From Trametes villosa (taxonomy: Eukaryota; Basidiomycota; Agaricomycetes; Polyporales; Polyporaceae): 64,000 nt of DNA. A model generated the notes under the pieces. The model saw only the letters and a program-made list of their open reading frames with translations, was not told where the DNA came from and ran no database searches. The stretch is from contig PUDQ02000001.1 of NCBI GenBank assembly GCA_002964805.2, positions 3,992,001-4,056,000 of the forward strand, in the 5' to 3' direction. The translations under genes and the position numbers were made by a program. Below, piece by piece: positions 1 to 11,405 of the stretch; the stretch's first letter is position 1; the number at the start of each line of letters is the position of its first letter.

Positions 1-584
1 CAGACTCCCTCGCCGCCTAGGTCGCATGTGTATCCCACCCCATCGCATAGCGGAAGCCGGCCCACCAGCTGCGCACCAGCCGGTATCACGCTCCCCAACG
101 GCACGCGCGGGTGCTCTAGCACTGTATGGTACCACCAAGCCTCTCCGCAGGTACGCGCCCGCTAGCCATCCCTCTCGAGCTGTAGCCCTGACCTTGTCGT
201 TTACAGGAACCCATGAGCCGATATCGCGACGCTCGGCAACGCTGCGCAACCGCACTCGCGACCATTCGAGAGCGAGAGCATCTCCACGCACACCAGGTAC
301 GCACGTCACGGTGCGTTCCTCCTCTTGCCATGAGACTAACATCAAACTTACCAACCAGCCTGCCTGTCGTCAGCTGCCCAGCGGCACGATGCGGGTGCTC
401 TCCGGCTTCAAGTTCTTGTATTGACCTCTCCGCCCGCATTAGAGGCCCATACAGTAGGCTGGCGTCAGGAGATAACAGGTACAGTCCAGCGCGCGCGGTT
501 GCAGTAGACACTCATGTATATAAGGACGCCTCGGAATGCATTATTCGCTCACTGCACCAGCCTGCCTACCCCGCCTGCTTCATC
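1..584. other. 5' flank of CACTA element, no gene recognised
   Basis: Short open frames exist on both strands but none looks like a protein family or has convincing exons. The first recognisable coding sequence is the transposase start at 585. I looked for a CACTA terminal motif here and did not find one, so the left end of the transposon may lie outside the window or be mutated. Confidence 0.5.
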
Positions 585-3500
585 ATGCAAGGCGTCGGCC
601 TCGGCGCCCGCATCCACATCAACCCCGCCCCCGCAGGTCCTCCGTGGAAATGCAACTGCAAGGAGCGATGCAAAGGCGTCCTGCGCAAGGTTAGCAAGCG
701 GCGGTACGACGCCCACACCCCCTTCCGCGTCCGGCCTGAGGATGTCCTACATCCCCACCAACCCCTTGCTCCCATTGCCGGCGGCCTCGCGCACCTGCTT
801 GCGCATCCTCCCGGTGGCCCACACGCCGGCGCGGTGAGTATACTGAACTATTTCTCATAACGCTGCGAATCTGACAACTGCGCTCTCAGCTGGATGTCGA
901 CATGGACTCGTCCAGCTCGGACTCCAGCTCAAGCTCGAGCTCGAGCTCGGACTCGGACTCGAGCGACCCGGACGAGCCGGCCAACGACGAGGGCCCGCCC
1001 TCGCGCCCTGTGCGCGACGACAGCTCTGCCTCGCCCTCGCCTCCTCCTGTCGCAGATATGGTATTCTACCCCGGCGGCGATGATGACGACGAAGAGGACC
1101 CGCGTCCCGACACGCCTCCGTCCGACCCCGAGTACGGCTACACCGAGGACCTCGGTGTGCCATCCCAGAGCCGCCGCAAGGAGGTGCGCGAGACGCACAC
1201 CTTCATACGCGGCCTGCAGAACGCGCGCCTCAAGGACTCCGGCCTCAGCGCGGAGACCCTCGCGCGCATGAGCAGCCCGCCACGCGCTCCGGCGGAGAAC
1301 CTCACCCCCGCGGACCGCGCAGGCCTGCGCATGTTCTGCGCTCGCGGCGACGCCTCCGAGGAGAACTACGCGGACAACCGCGCCGCGTTCGAAGAGGTGG
1401 GAAAACAGGAGATCCCTACCTACGACCAGGTATGCACAAGTATGCAGCTCCGGTGCGACGCGCGCACAAATCTCACGCCTATTTTTGCCAGGTGAAACGT
1501 CTTGCGTCCAACCTGACCGGCATCGACGCGATCCACACCGACATGTGCGTCAACACGTGCCTCGCATACATCGGCCCATTCGCCGTCTTCGAGCAGTGCC
1601 CCTTCTGCGGGGAGTCGCGCTACGACGCCTGGAAGCTCGCGCAGGGGAAGCAGGTCGCGCGGCGCACGTTCCAAACCTACCCGCTCGGCCCGCAACTCCA
1701 AGCGATGTGGTCGTCGCCCGAAACGGCTACACTCATGAAGCACCGCGCTCGCGAAACACGCCGCATCTTGGACGAGGCCGCGCGCGACCCCACGGCTACC
1801 CCCGCATTCGACGACGTCTACTACGGCGAGTCCTATCTCGCGGCCGTCCAGGAGGAGGAGCGGACAAGGGCGATCAAGGACGAGGACATGGTCCTCATGT
1901 TCTCGATCGACGGGGCTCAGCTCTACGAGTCCAAGGCGTCCGACTGCTGGTTCTCGGTCTGGGTCGTCTTCGACTTACCGCCGGACTCGCGCTACAAGAA
2001 GCGCTTCGTGCTGCCAGGCGCGGTCATCGGCGGCCCGAAGAAGCCCAAGAACATCGATTCGTTCCTCTACCCTGGCCTCCACCACCTTGCCGCCCTACAG
2101 CGCGAGGGTCTCGAAGTCTGGGACGCCTCCGAAGATCGTCGCTTCAAGTCATTCGTCTATCTACTCCTGGCAACTGCGGACGGCCCCGCGATGGCGTATC
2201 TGAACGGTCTCGTCGGCCACCAAGGTGCGCACGGCTGCCGTTTATACTGCCCCTTCCTCGGGCGCAATAAAATCGGCGGCTCCATGTACTATCCCGCAGC
2301 CCTCCAACCGCATCCCCCGGAGGACGGGGACCATCCCGACGTTCCCCTTCGCACCGAGATTGACGACGGCGAGACCCCCGCGCAGACCCGCCAGCGCTAC
2401 GAGGACAATTTGCGCCGCGTCGAGCAGTCTCCCAACAACGCCGCGTATGCCCGCAACAGGCTGCAGACCGGGATCGCAAAACCAAGCATCTTCAGCGGCC
2501 TCCCACGTTCCCTCGGCATTCCCGACATCTTCGGCGCCGACCTGATGCATCTCATCTCCTTGAATCTCACAGATCTCGTCCTCTCCCTCCTCCGCGGCAC
2601 TCTCGTCTGCGAGGCACCTGACAGCAAGGATACCTGGGACTGGGCCATATTCAGGGACAAGGACCTCTGGGCAGCTCATGGCCAGCTCGTCGCGGAGGCG
2701 TCACACTGCCTCCCGGGGTCTTTTGACCGCCCTCCGAGGAACCCGGCGGAGAAGATCTCCAGCGGCTACAAGGCCTGGGAGTATCTTCTCTACGTGTATG
2801 GCCTCCTTCCGGGCCTCCTGCGCGGCATCCAACGCCCGCTCTACTACAAGGCGTTTTGCAAGCTCGTGCGCGGCATCCGCATCGTTCTGCAGCGTCGCCT
2901 TCCGGACGACCAACTCCTCGAGGCACACGTCAACCTCGTCCTGCACGTTGAGGCCATCGAGACGCTCTACTACGCCCGCCACCGCGAACGCCTCAACCAC
3001 ATCCGGCAGAGTCTCCACGCCCTCACTCACATCATCCAGGAGGTTCATCGCCGCGGACCCGGCACCCTCTATACCCAGTGGACTCTCGAAAACTATATCG
3101 GCAACATCACTCGGGAGATCAAGCAACATAGCACGCCTTACGCGAACGTCTCGGAGCGCGCTCTCCGGCGCACACAGGTCAATGCCATCAAGGCTATGAT
3201 CCCGGCCCTCGCCGAGAACCCCGGTCTGCCGCGCGGCGCTCATGAGCTCAGCAATGGCTACATCCTCTTGCGTGCGATGGACTCGACGTCGCGGCGCGTA
3301 TCTCCCGCGGAGGAGTCCGCCATCCTGGAATATCTCGTCCGCGCGGGCGACCCGCACCCCGATTGGACACCGCTTGTACGTCGCTGGGCGCGGGTGCGTC
3401 TCCCCAACGGGCAAGTGGCGCGAACAGCCTGGAAGGAGTGCCTGTTGGAGATGCGCGGCCGCTCGCCACGTCGCGCACGGATGGTCAAAGTGCGTAACGA

Positions 3501-3917
3501 ACACATGATTTTATTATGTTTGCTAATCTATTGGGCTAGCTTACGGGCGAGCCTAGCCGCTTCGTTGAAGTCCAGTACTTCTTCCTCCTCGATATCGCAG
3601 GCATCGAGCGCGGGCTCGCCATGATTGCGCCCTTCTCAGCACCGGATCCCGCCGTCCTCGTCGAGTCCGAGAACACGGTTCCCGCGTGCACACAACCCGG
3701 CGACGACGCGCGCGAGGTTGTGGACATCATCACCATCGCCTCTGTCGTTGCGATGGTTCCCCTTCCCATGTCCGCAACCGAGGCCGCTGATCCCCGGGCC
3801 CCTGAACGCTACGGGCGCCGATTTTTCGTTGTGGAGAAGCCGGGGCTTGATGTAGCACTTCTGGGTGGCCGCGAGGAGCCTCTGGATGGGCCGGGCGACG
3901 ACGCTGACGACGAGTAG
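585..3917 (+). CDS. CACTA-type transposase, Tnp2 family
   Basis: This is the transposase of a CACTA (En/Spm-like) DNA transposon. Four exons fit without breaking frame: 585-833, 890-1429, 1492-3489 and 3540-3917, all phase 0, giving about 1,054 residues. The N-terminus has a Cys-rich patch (KCNCKERCKG, near residue 22), then a long Ser/Asp stretch from about residue 88. A likely zinc ribbon follows (CVNTC ... CPFCGESRY, about 280-305). The Tnp2 core starts near residue 396 with MVLMFSIDGAQLY and continues through YKKRFVLPG, NIDSFLYPGLHHLAALQ, ATADGPAM and LVGHQGAHGCRLYC. These are hallmarks of the Tnp2 domain (PF02992) in fungal CACTA elements. No frameshift or internal stop is visible, so the copy may be recently active. 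Later Asp residues could be catalytic, but I cannot assign the DDE triad from sequence alone. Confidence 0.88.
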
Positions 3918-4063
3918 GCACACGTATACACGCGAGCACGACGAGGCATTGCGAGCAGAAATATTGATTGTAATTGTACATATACGCAGCAGAACCTGTA
4001 CACGAGAAATCTCACTTGTCTTCTTTTGCATCCTCTCCTCACCCCGCGTGTCTCCCTGCAGCC

Positions 4064-5083
4064 TCATGCCGAATCGTCTGCGTCTGACGCGATGATGGTG
4101 CGAGTGCGGCGACGTTTTGTTCCCAGCCGCCTGAAGGACTGCGCTTGATGGGCGCGGCTGTACAAGCGCGGAGCGGAAGAGGCCGGAGGGGACGGATCGG
4201 GCGCGGCAGTGTACTCCAAGGAAGGCGAGCGCTTGCGGCTGTCCAAGAGATCTGGAGAGGTGGGGCGAAGCATAGCGGGAGTGCTGGAGGGGATGGGGAT
4301 GGGTGGGGATGGCGGGGACGAAGCAGACACGGTGACATGTGGGGGCGAGTGAGGAGAGGAGACCGGTGTGGCAGTAACCCCGAGAGCAGCCCAGGCGGCT
4401 AGGGACGTGTCTTGGCCAGGGGAGATCTCCGGCGACGATGCACGCCCGTCCTCCGGCGCAGCAGGCACAAGACCAGACAGTTCCCCGCGCAAGTCCGGGA
4501 GGAGCCGTTCGAGGAGAGGTCCTCGGAGGTCTTGTAGTAATTGCTCCTCCAGGTCGGTAATGATGTTTGTGCGCAGTGCGTCGGTAAGTGGCTCCGAAAG
4601 GGCGAGAACGATGGTTGACAGCAGAGCGTTTTGGACTGGCTTGTGCAGGATAGGGACCAGAGTGTCGGCCAGATCGGCCATGGCTGCCACGCTGAGATGG
4701 ACGGGCGGTTCCGTTCTCTCGGTTGTTTCGGCAGGGGCTACCCAGGCGGTGATCGCAGCACGGGGGTTCGAAGAGTGCATGGCATGGAGAGCGTCCGCAA
4801 CATCCGTAAAACCGGAGAACAGGCGTTTGAGGTCGTCTTCAGCCTGTGTCGGGTCGGATGGGATGGTATTGCCGTACTTGCACGCGAGCGACGCGGAGAG
4901 CACAGCCAGGTCAAGAAGTCGCATAGTAAAAGACCCCTGAAGTGTTTTATTCAGCGCAAACTTTTTGGTAGAGAGCATACAAGCATCAAGGAGTGGCTGG
5001 TGGTAGTACGCGGACATGATGGCATGTGGCGGGAGTATTCCGTACGGCGCGGAGAGACGATCTGTCCAAATCGGGTGCGGCAT
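4064..5083 (-). CDS. CACTA-associated hypothetical protein
   Basis: This is an uninterrupted 339-residue frame beginning MPHPIWTDRLSAPYG and ending in a basic patch (GTKRRRTRT) followed by an acidic tail. The first 200 residues look helical. The C-terminal third is Ser/Pro rich. I recognise no domain. It converges on the Tnp2 gene (146 bp between stops) and diverges from the next gene across only 100 bp, so it sits inside the element and may be a second element-encoded protein, for example a DNA-binding accessory factor (inference). It could instead be a host or captured gene. The basic tail would suit nuclear localisation. Confidence 0.6.
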   Translation of the reverse strand: MPHPIWTDRLSAPYGILPPHAIMSAYYHQPLLDACMLSTKKFALNKTLQGSFTMRLLDLAVLSASLACKYGNTIPSDPTQAEDDLKRLFSGFTDVADALHAMHSSNPRAAITAWVAPAETTERTEPPVHLSVAAMADLADTLVPILHKPVQNALLSTIVLALSEPLTDALRTNIITDLEEQLLQDLRGPLLERLLPDLRGELSGLVPAAPEDGRASSPEISPGQDTSLAAWAALGVTATPVSSPHSPPHVTVSASSPPSPPIPIPSSTPAMLRPTSPDLLDSRKRSPSLEYTAAPDPSPPASSAPRLYSRAHQAQSFRRLGTKRRRTRTIIASDADDSA

Positions 5084-5183
5084 CTCCCGCGAAGGTGGTC
5101 GTCGCAGCCTGAAAATTTCCCATTTTGTCTCTAACCTCTACCATCCTCCCAGCGCCCACCGCATACATTCACACCTTCGCAAC
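5084..5183. promoter_or_regulatory. Divergent promoter between two CACTA accessory genes
   Basis: Only 100 bp separate the start codons of the minus-strand 339-aa ORF and the plus-strand ten-exon gene. Pyrimidine-rich stretches occur, but no clear TATA box. Calling it a shared promoter is inference from spacing. Confidence 0.4.
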
Positions 5184-7433
5184 ATGCAGCCCAACCTCGG
5201 GGTACAAATAATGCCTGTGAGCCCGCAAGATGCCACACCGGCCTCTGGCTCGGTCTCTCCGGTAGATATAGCCATCGTACCCGCCAACGACCAGGGTAAT
5301 TGGATGGCCGGCATGGTGCCTGGCCCTGCGAGCCGCGGCCCTGGTAACGAGCCACAGGTGACAGCTGCCGGTACAGGCACAGGGCTTCTCCCCACGGGTG
5401 GGCCTCTGCTCGGCTTTGGGATGCCGGTGCGCCTGCTGACCACATTTACCCCGACAAATCTACTGATGCTGCTCACCAGATCCCCGGCGGCATGAATATA
5501 CAGCCGGCATTCGCTACGGGAGCCCCGACATGGGCTGAGCAACACCTGCAAGCGCTCCAAAACCAAATGGTGTTTATTCAGTGAGTGCTGTTCCTTGACT
5601 TCACGTATATCATCGCTCACTCTAGCTTCACAGGAATATGTTACGGTGGATATATGCGGCAGCTCACGAAGCCCGAGCATCACTGATATCATTGCTCACA
5701 GCTCTGGAGGTGCCGTCGGCCAAGGACATCCGCAGCCGATGGATCCTCTGATCCTCCCTCCCCCTCGCTACGCGCCGGAGATTGACGCCAACGGCTGGTA
5801 TGTCAACAAGCCTCGCGACCGCGCGGAGTTTCCGAACGTATGTCCTTCGCTTCACGCCGGTACCCCTCACGAAACCTTTTTCTAGGTCCTGTATTGGCGC
5901 CAGTGCGAATGGCGGCCGAACGCTAAAGAGAGCACGTCGCCGGGAGAAGAGAAGGGCCAAAAAGGGCCGACTCGTATGGCTAACAACGAGAATGTCTGCT
6001 TAGGTTTCATAACCGACGCCGAGGGCAACGTCATCGATGGGACGCGCGCGGGCACGATTCGCCGTCGTTTCCGTGAGTTCTGCGTGTACCTACACCGGAA
6101 CAAGCGCGCCCCGCGTACTTGGCAACAGGGCATCGACTCGCAGATCGCCCTCGAGTATCATCACTGGATGCGAACTCAGTGCTTCGAACTTCAACTCTGC
6201 GAGGACGACTGGAAGGCCGACAGGGTCGCGATCAAGGCCAATTACTCACAATGGAAGACTAAATACGAGGCACGCCTGGCACGAATGGCCGCAAAGGCCA
6301 AGGAGCTCAAGAAACTCGCCAAGCTGGGCAAGAAGGCCAAAGGTGCGCACGACAGCAGATCTCCCCGCGCTCTGAAACTCACCGTGGGTAGTAGCTATCA
6401 AAAAGACCAAGGGAGATCGCGAGTTCGAGGAGGACGTTGCGGGATCCGAAAACGTCGGCAAGGTACTCGCGGACGCCCCTTTCCGGATGTCGCCCAGCCC
6501 GGAGGCTGCAGCCGCGGGCTCATCCGGCCACCGTGAGTCCGCCGAACCGGACGCCGAGGCTCCTCCCAGCAAGAGGCAACGCACCGCCTCTCCCACTCCT
6601 CCATCTTCCCCCTCGCGCCCCGGAACCCCAGCCAGTCCCGACACGTCCTCCGACAGTTTGCCTCCCGCCATGCCAGAGCCCCCTCAAGAGAATGTGCCGC
6701 CGCCGAAAGTAAAGGTGCGCGACAATACTTAGATGCCGGAGTCGTCTTCTCTACTAACCCGGCATGCCTCAGATTACTTTCAAGAAGCCACTGTAAGTCC
6801 TTATTATACCTCTCAGTACAGCACTGACTGTGGCCCGCCCAGTGCCGCCCTGAAGTGGTCCACCGTGGCACCAGCGCCGACAAGTGCATCTCGCGCCCCA
6901 ACGTCCTCCCCTGCAATTGTGCCCACCCCGTCGGCCTCCCCTGCAGCCCCGTCCTCGCCCGCGCCGTCGTCCCCGCCTGTGGCCGACGCCTCGTCCCTTC
7001 CGTCGACCACGCCAGCGACTGCGGCCACGGCCGCGCCGTCGTCCTCAGGTGCCGCCACCCAGCCAACTCCCGTCGCGCCTCCTACAGCGGCTCAAAGCCT
7101 GAAGATGTCCAAGCCGAAGCCACGCAAGGTCGGCGCGAGCGACGCATTCCCCCCGCCGGACGACGACGCCCACCGCAAGCCAAAGTACGTTAGCTGTCTG
7201 CTATCCGCCCTTCGTGGCGCCTGACGCCGCCGCATATAGGGACATCTGTGCTAGGATATGGGCCCGCAAGAACCCGGAAGGCACGCGCGCGGGGTACGAC
7301 GAGTGGTACAAAGGGAAGAAGCCCTACCGGCGTCAGGTAAGCACTGTTCACTACGTGCGGATGGTCTCTAATCCTGTGGTAGTTGTACGCGGCCACCGAC
7401 GGCGCGCGGGGTGACACTCCCGAGCCGTGCTAG
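5184..7433 (+). CDS. CACTA-associated multi-exon accessory protein
   Basis: Ten exons join in phase: 5184-5426, 5480-5580, 5634-5645, 5702-5837, 5886-6342, 6392-6714, 6773-6792, 6843-7184, 7240-7336 and 7383-7433, about 593 residues. The third exon is tiny and its donor is weak (gtggat; gttacg five bases upstream also fits), so that junction is least certain. The conserved-looking core is PRYAPEIDANGWYVNKPRD, then NVCLGFITDAEGNVIDGTRA, an Arg-rich segment and a Lys/Ala coiled region (AKELKKLAKLGKKAK). A long Ser/Pro/Ala-rich linker follows, then a C-terminal block RIWARKNPEGTRAGYDEWYK. From memory, proteins with this core often accompany Tnp2 genes in Agaricomycetes; no function is known to me. 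The shared promoter with the opposite-strand ORF supports one transposon. Confidence 0.65.
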
Positions 7434-8730
7434 ATACACACAACGACGCCGCCCACCAGGTGAGTCTCGTACACTGGCAGTACTGGCGAGTCCTACAGGT
7501 CTTGATGCTCACTGCTCTTCGGCAGCTCTCGTCGCCTGTCCCCACTCGCCCTGTCTCTCCTCTGCCCGGCTGCCTACCCTGGGCAACATCGCTGTCTTTA
7601 CTCGCCATCTCGTCTCGTGGTCTCGCTTAGTCTGGTCTCCTCTGGCAACGGCTCTTCTCCGCCACTCCCCGCCACTCTCCGCACGTCCTATCTGTCGACT
7701 GTCTCTACATGGCACTTGTCCCCTCTTTGGCTCTCGCTTTCACCTGTCTCCTCGTCGCCTGGCCGGGCTCGCGCGCTGGGTTTCTAGGTGCGCGCTCACG
7801 GTCCCCACGGCTGGCGCGATGCGACTCCTTCACTCGTACACCACTACCTCGACCTGCGGGCGCGTCCGCGTGGCTCCGGGCCTCTCCCGGGGCCGACCGG
7901 GACCTCGCGCGGGCGGATTCGGTTCGTGTAGTAGCAGCGGGGGGTCCTGTGTATATCCATAGATATCTCAATATATCCTCGTTGCTCGTATACGTGCAGA
8001 AAGCCGCGGAAAGACCCAGATATATTCAGCATGTATCTATTCAGCCGTTTGAGTTTCTGCGTATATCTGCATATATATATACTGGGTGAGACGATCTAGA
8101 TATACGTAGATACCTGCGGAAAGGCGCCGTTCTCGCTGGGCTTGACGACCCAAGAGGCGCGACAGCTGTTTTACAACGCGTTGAATGTCAACTTCCGCGA
8201 TTCTCTACGACTGAGCGCGCCTCGGCGAGCGAGCGCATGCTTCAGCATCAGTGCAACGCAGTGATTGATTTTGCCGAACAGGATGTACTCATCCCCGCAA
8301 GCGATCATAGTGTCTATACGTGGTCGGGCGCGAGAGTGAGCGGTGGGTGGGGCACTGAGGAGTCCGCTGCCAGGGGCAGCCCTGAACAGCGACGGCATGG
8401 ATATGTTATGAAGCTTAGATGGGGTCATTCCTGAGGCCTGAAAGCGCTCCGCAGGTGTCGTTTAGGAACGAGTATGCAGACTATTACTCAGTGGTGGGAG
8501 TGAAGAGCAAGAACGTCCAACTTGCACTTCAGGCCTCAGGCCTCAGGTACGAGCAATTTTCGGTACCGCTGCGTCGCGCGCACATGATACCCGTATTCTT
8601 ACGCGCGTACGCGTCGCGCCCTGAAGTTACCAGGCAGTTCTGGCTCGCTGTCATGCTTGCTCTCTGCTGGGGATTCCTGTGGCGAGTCCCACATTACACC
8701 TCCTGTGAACTTATAAGTACACTGGTACGC
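7434..8730. other. Non-coding flank with AT-rich repeat-like segment
   Basis: No convincing gene. From about 7940 to 8130 the otherwise GC-rich sequence becomes AT-rich and repeats short words such as gatatat, tatatc and gcggaaag (near 8006 and 8116). This may be the subterminal, transposase-binding part of the CACTA element. A TAGTG pentamer lies near 8308, but no matching CACTA was found on the left, so I do not call a terminus. Confidence 0.35.
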
Positions 8731-8749
8731 CACTGTGTAGGTGTGAAAG

Positions 8750-8945
8750 CGATGAAGCACGCGCCTGCCACTGGCTAGCAAATCAGCACCGAGAGAGAGT
8801 ACTAGGATTTGATCCATTCATCGTCAGGTTCGAGTATATTACCGCCATTGCCACCTGCCACTTGACCATCACATACACACAGGAAGCGAGCTCGGCGGAC
8901 TTACCAGTGCTCCCCATAGACTCTTCGCGGACGGCCTTTACACCA
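8750..8945 (-). pseudogene. Decayed MFS transporter fragment (relic 1)
   Basis: Read on the minus strand, this stretch resembles the last intron and flanking exons of the MFS gene at 16141-18435. Plus-strand landmarks match in the same order: gatgaagcacgcgcctgcc (against gatgaaacacgcgcccgcc near 16202), cgtcaggttcg, then gacttaccagtgctcc (against gacttaccaacgctcc near 16331) and ttcgcggacg. The matches include a former splice donor. Insertions and lost frame show it cannot encode protein. It is one of two relics tying the F-box array to the MFS pair. Confidence 0.65.
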
Positions 8946-9055
8946 TATAGCGAAACGGTGGTGAGTAGGAAATGACTCGGACGTCTAGGGGAACCTAAAT
9001 GCTCATGTTTGCTCTCTTCTCATGTTTTCGTCTTCAACAGCCGCCTGAGTCCGGG

Positions 9056-9107
9056 AAACACCGCTAGACATCGCCCTGTTGAAACACCGCTAGAGATCGT
9101 CCTGTGG
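9056..9107 (-). repeat. 26-bp tandem duplication spanning the stop of F-box gene 1
   Basis: Two adjacent 26-bp copies (9056-9081 and 9082-9107) share aaacaccgctaga..tcg plus a CCTGT core and differ at a few positions. On the minus strand each contains CTCTAG or GTCTAG followed by CGGTGTTT. The gene's stop codon (9092-9090) falls in the proximal copy. Confidence 0.8.
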
Positions 9108-11086
9108 TTTTTCCACGCCCGTCAACTTTCCCCTCCGCGCTCTCTCGTGCTCCCGTATCTTCGCGAACCTAGGAATCAAGCCCCGCACCTTCTCCCACCG
9201 GGTGCCGTACAACCTTGGGAGCGACCACCCCTCGCGCTCGGGCCCCTCGCGGACGCCAAGTGCATCGTCCGCCTCAGAATTAAGCTCGAGGCGTTTCCAG
9301 CAATGATCCAAGTCCTGCAGGTAGGGGAAGATATCCGACAGGAACGCCGCGGTCGCCCACGGATCCTTGATCGGGGAGAGCCCGACGTCAAGCAGGTAAA
9401 GGCGCTGCGGGGGTTCCCCGAGTCCCGGCCGCTGCTCCTGCCGCGTGGGCGGGATGGCGTCGAGGTCGGCGTCGAACTCAAACCCGAGGTCCCAGAGGTC
9501 TGGGCACAGACGCGCGAGGGTGGCGAGCCCGAGGAGCGTGGCGGGCGGCCGCGTCCAGGCACCCATGTCGTCCCCCTCGATGTTGTCCGCGGGGTCCCTT
9601 GTATCGCGCACCTCACCGACGCGGATGTCCGTGCTGAGGTAGTTCCACGGCCCCCACGCATCGACGAGGAAGAGGTAGACGATATCTGGCCACGCGCGCG
9701 CGACCTTCTCCAGGGCGGCATCGTCGATATCGAAGGGGCAGTGGATTTCCAGGGATAGGTGTTTGAGTTGTCGCATGGACATCAGAGGCGAGAGTGTCGC
9801 CGCGGATATGGCATCTGGCGCGCGAACGAGGCTTTGCCGTTCAGTCCTCGGCCCCGCATATGCTGAGACGTCGTGGTAGACATTTGGGATGCGCACTTCG
9901 AACTTCGTCAAGGCCGCGCGCCAGGGACCTGCTGCGACGACGTTGAAGAAGACGTCGATGTCGTCTCGTGCAACGGTGGCCGTCGCGTCGAGCTTCATAT
10001 CCTCGAGGACAGGCGAGCGGATACAGCGGAGCACCCAAACCAGCAGGATCAGCGTCGAGCTCGTGAGGTACAGGGTGCGCAGCGCGGGGAACGAGCCTAC
10101 GGGCCTGTTGGCGAGGCGCGCAAAATCGTAGAGCGACCAGGAGAAGGCTAGTGTGCCTGCGTGCAGGACGCGCAAAGCGGTGAAAGGCCCTAGGTAAGCG
10201 AATGTGATGGGGTCGATCGGGAGTCCATACGGAGGGAGGCGAAGCTCCGTGAGGTGTTCGAACCCCCAAGAGAATATGATGGACGCAGCCGCCGCCATCG
10301 TTGGCCCGTTGGAAAAGACATCCCACGACAGGACGCTCACGCGCGGCAGGCGTTGCTTCAGTCGTTGCATGGCTGTCACGAAGTCCTGCTCTTGCGACGC
10401 AGTCGGCATTGGTCTCGACATCGCCATCTCTCCCGACTCGGTGGGGCCCCGATAGACCGGATAGGTCCATTCACGGTGACTCGTGATCTTGACCTCCTGG
10501 GTGTGCTCGCCATACAAGATGTGAATAGAGCGCAGGACGTCCACGGATACGCTCGTGTGGCGGTTCCAGTCAATGGCTCGCATGTTGGGGAACAAAGGGC
10601 GGGTTTTCAGAATCGCGGCGAGCGTGTGATACACCTCGGCGCTCGCAATATTGTCGTGATTCTGGTTCGAGGATATCCACAGGGGACACTCGACTTTCTT
10701 TACGCGGTGGGCGTAAAAGAGGAACCTCTGAAGATCCGCCTCCTGCGGCACTCCGGCGAATGTCTGTGGAACGTGGCAAGGCATGAGTCTCAGATGCACG
10801 GAATGAGTTGGGCTACAAATGAACTTGCGACAAGATTCTCCACAGTCCTCGAGTACAGCTTCCGGGTGTGGTACATGTACGCCGGGAGAGTGTTGAAAAG
10901 CTGCCCTATGTCGGGGATAGTGTTCCACAGCACGTTGAGTGCCGGCTCGTGGAAGCGTCGGCAAACCCTCGCGAGGGCAGCGAGCGTGCAGCGAGTGGTG
11001 ATACCCCCGTTGCTTGGGTCGACGATATTCTGGCATATTTCCTCCAGGAGATCAAGAGGCAAGCAAGACAGAATAGCTGTGGACAT
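9090..11086 (-). CDS. F-box-like protein 1
   Basis: F-box proteins recruit targets to SCF ubiquitin ligases through Skp1. Two exons fit: 11086-10829 and 10763-9090, phase 0, 643 residues. The N-terminus has the F-box core (CLPLDLLEEICQNI, then ALARVCRRFHEPALNVLWNTI, residues about 8-60), and the rest looks like degenerate leucine-rich repeats (LTELRLPPYG, LRTLYLTSSTL, LKHLSLEIH). The intron (10828-10764) appears to be GC-AG: GCAAGT is the only good phase-0 donor before the CCACAG acceptor. It is the most divergent of the three F-box paralogues here. The target is unknown. F-box/LRR-like genes are greatly expanded in Agaricomycetes. Confidence 0.85.
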
Positions 11087-11141
11087 GATGAGAGGTGGCG
11101 AAAGAGACGTTGAGTGGCTCTTTCTGACGGGTGGCCCTTCC

Positions 11142-11147
11142 TTTATA
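11142..11147 (-). promoter_or_regulatory. TATA box of F-box gene 1
   Basis: The minus strand reads GTATAAAG here, about 56-61 bases upstream of the start codon at 11086. Spacing is compatible with a core promoter. Confidence 0.5.
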
Positions 11148-11405
11148 CTCTAGAGTAAGACAAGGGGGTTTGTGAGGCGTGAGCGGAGATTCTAAAGGAC
11201 GACTTGGCCCTGCCTACCACCCACAGCCGGCATGCGTGAAGATAGCAGTATAGATATGAAGTAAGGCGGTGGCGATTGAGCGACACATACATTCGCTCCT
11301 CGATGATTCTTCCCCGACATGATAGTTTACAACGCTACGGAAAGAGTTGTAAGCATGCTAGTATCTCCCACAGCTCTACCGTACTTTACTCACCAAGGCA
11401 CGGAC

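Noticed and set aside
585..3917. Kyakuja-Dileera-Zisupton (KDZ) transposase as an alternative identity
   Set aside because: The FSIDGAQLY, LPGAVIGGPKKPKN, GLHHLAALQ and LVGHQGAHGCRLYC order is that of Tnp2 CACTA transposases, not KDZ.
8300..8312. TAGTG as the right terminus of the CACTA element
   Set aside because: A pentamer is expected by chance and no matching CACTA inverted end was found within the window.
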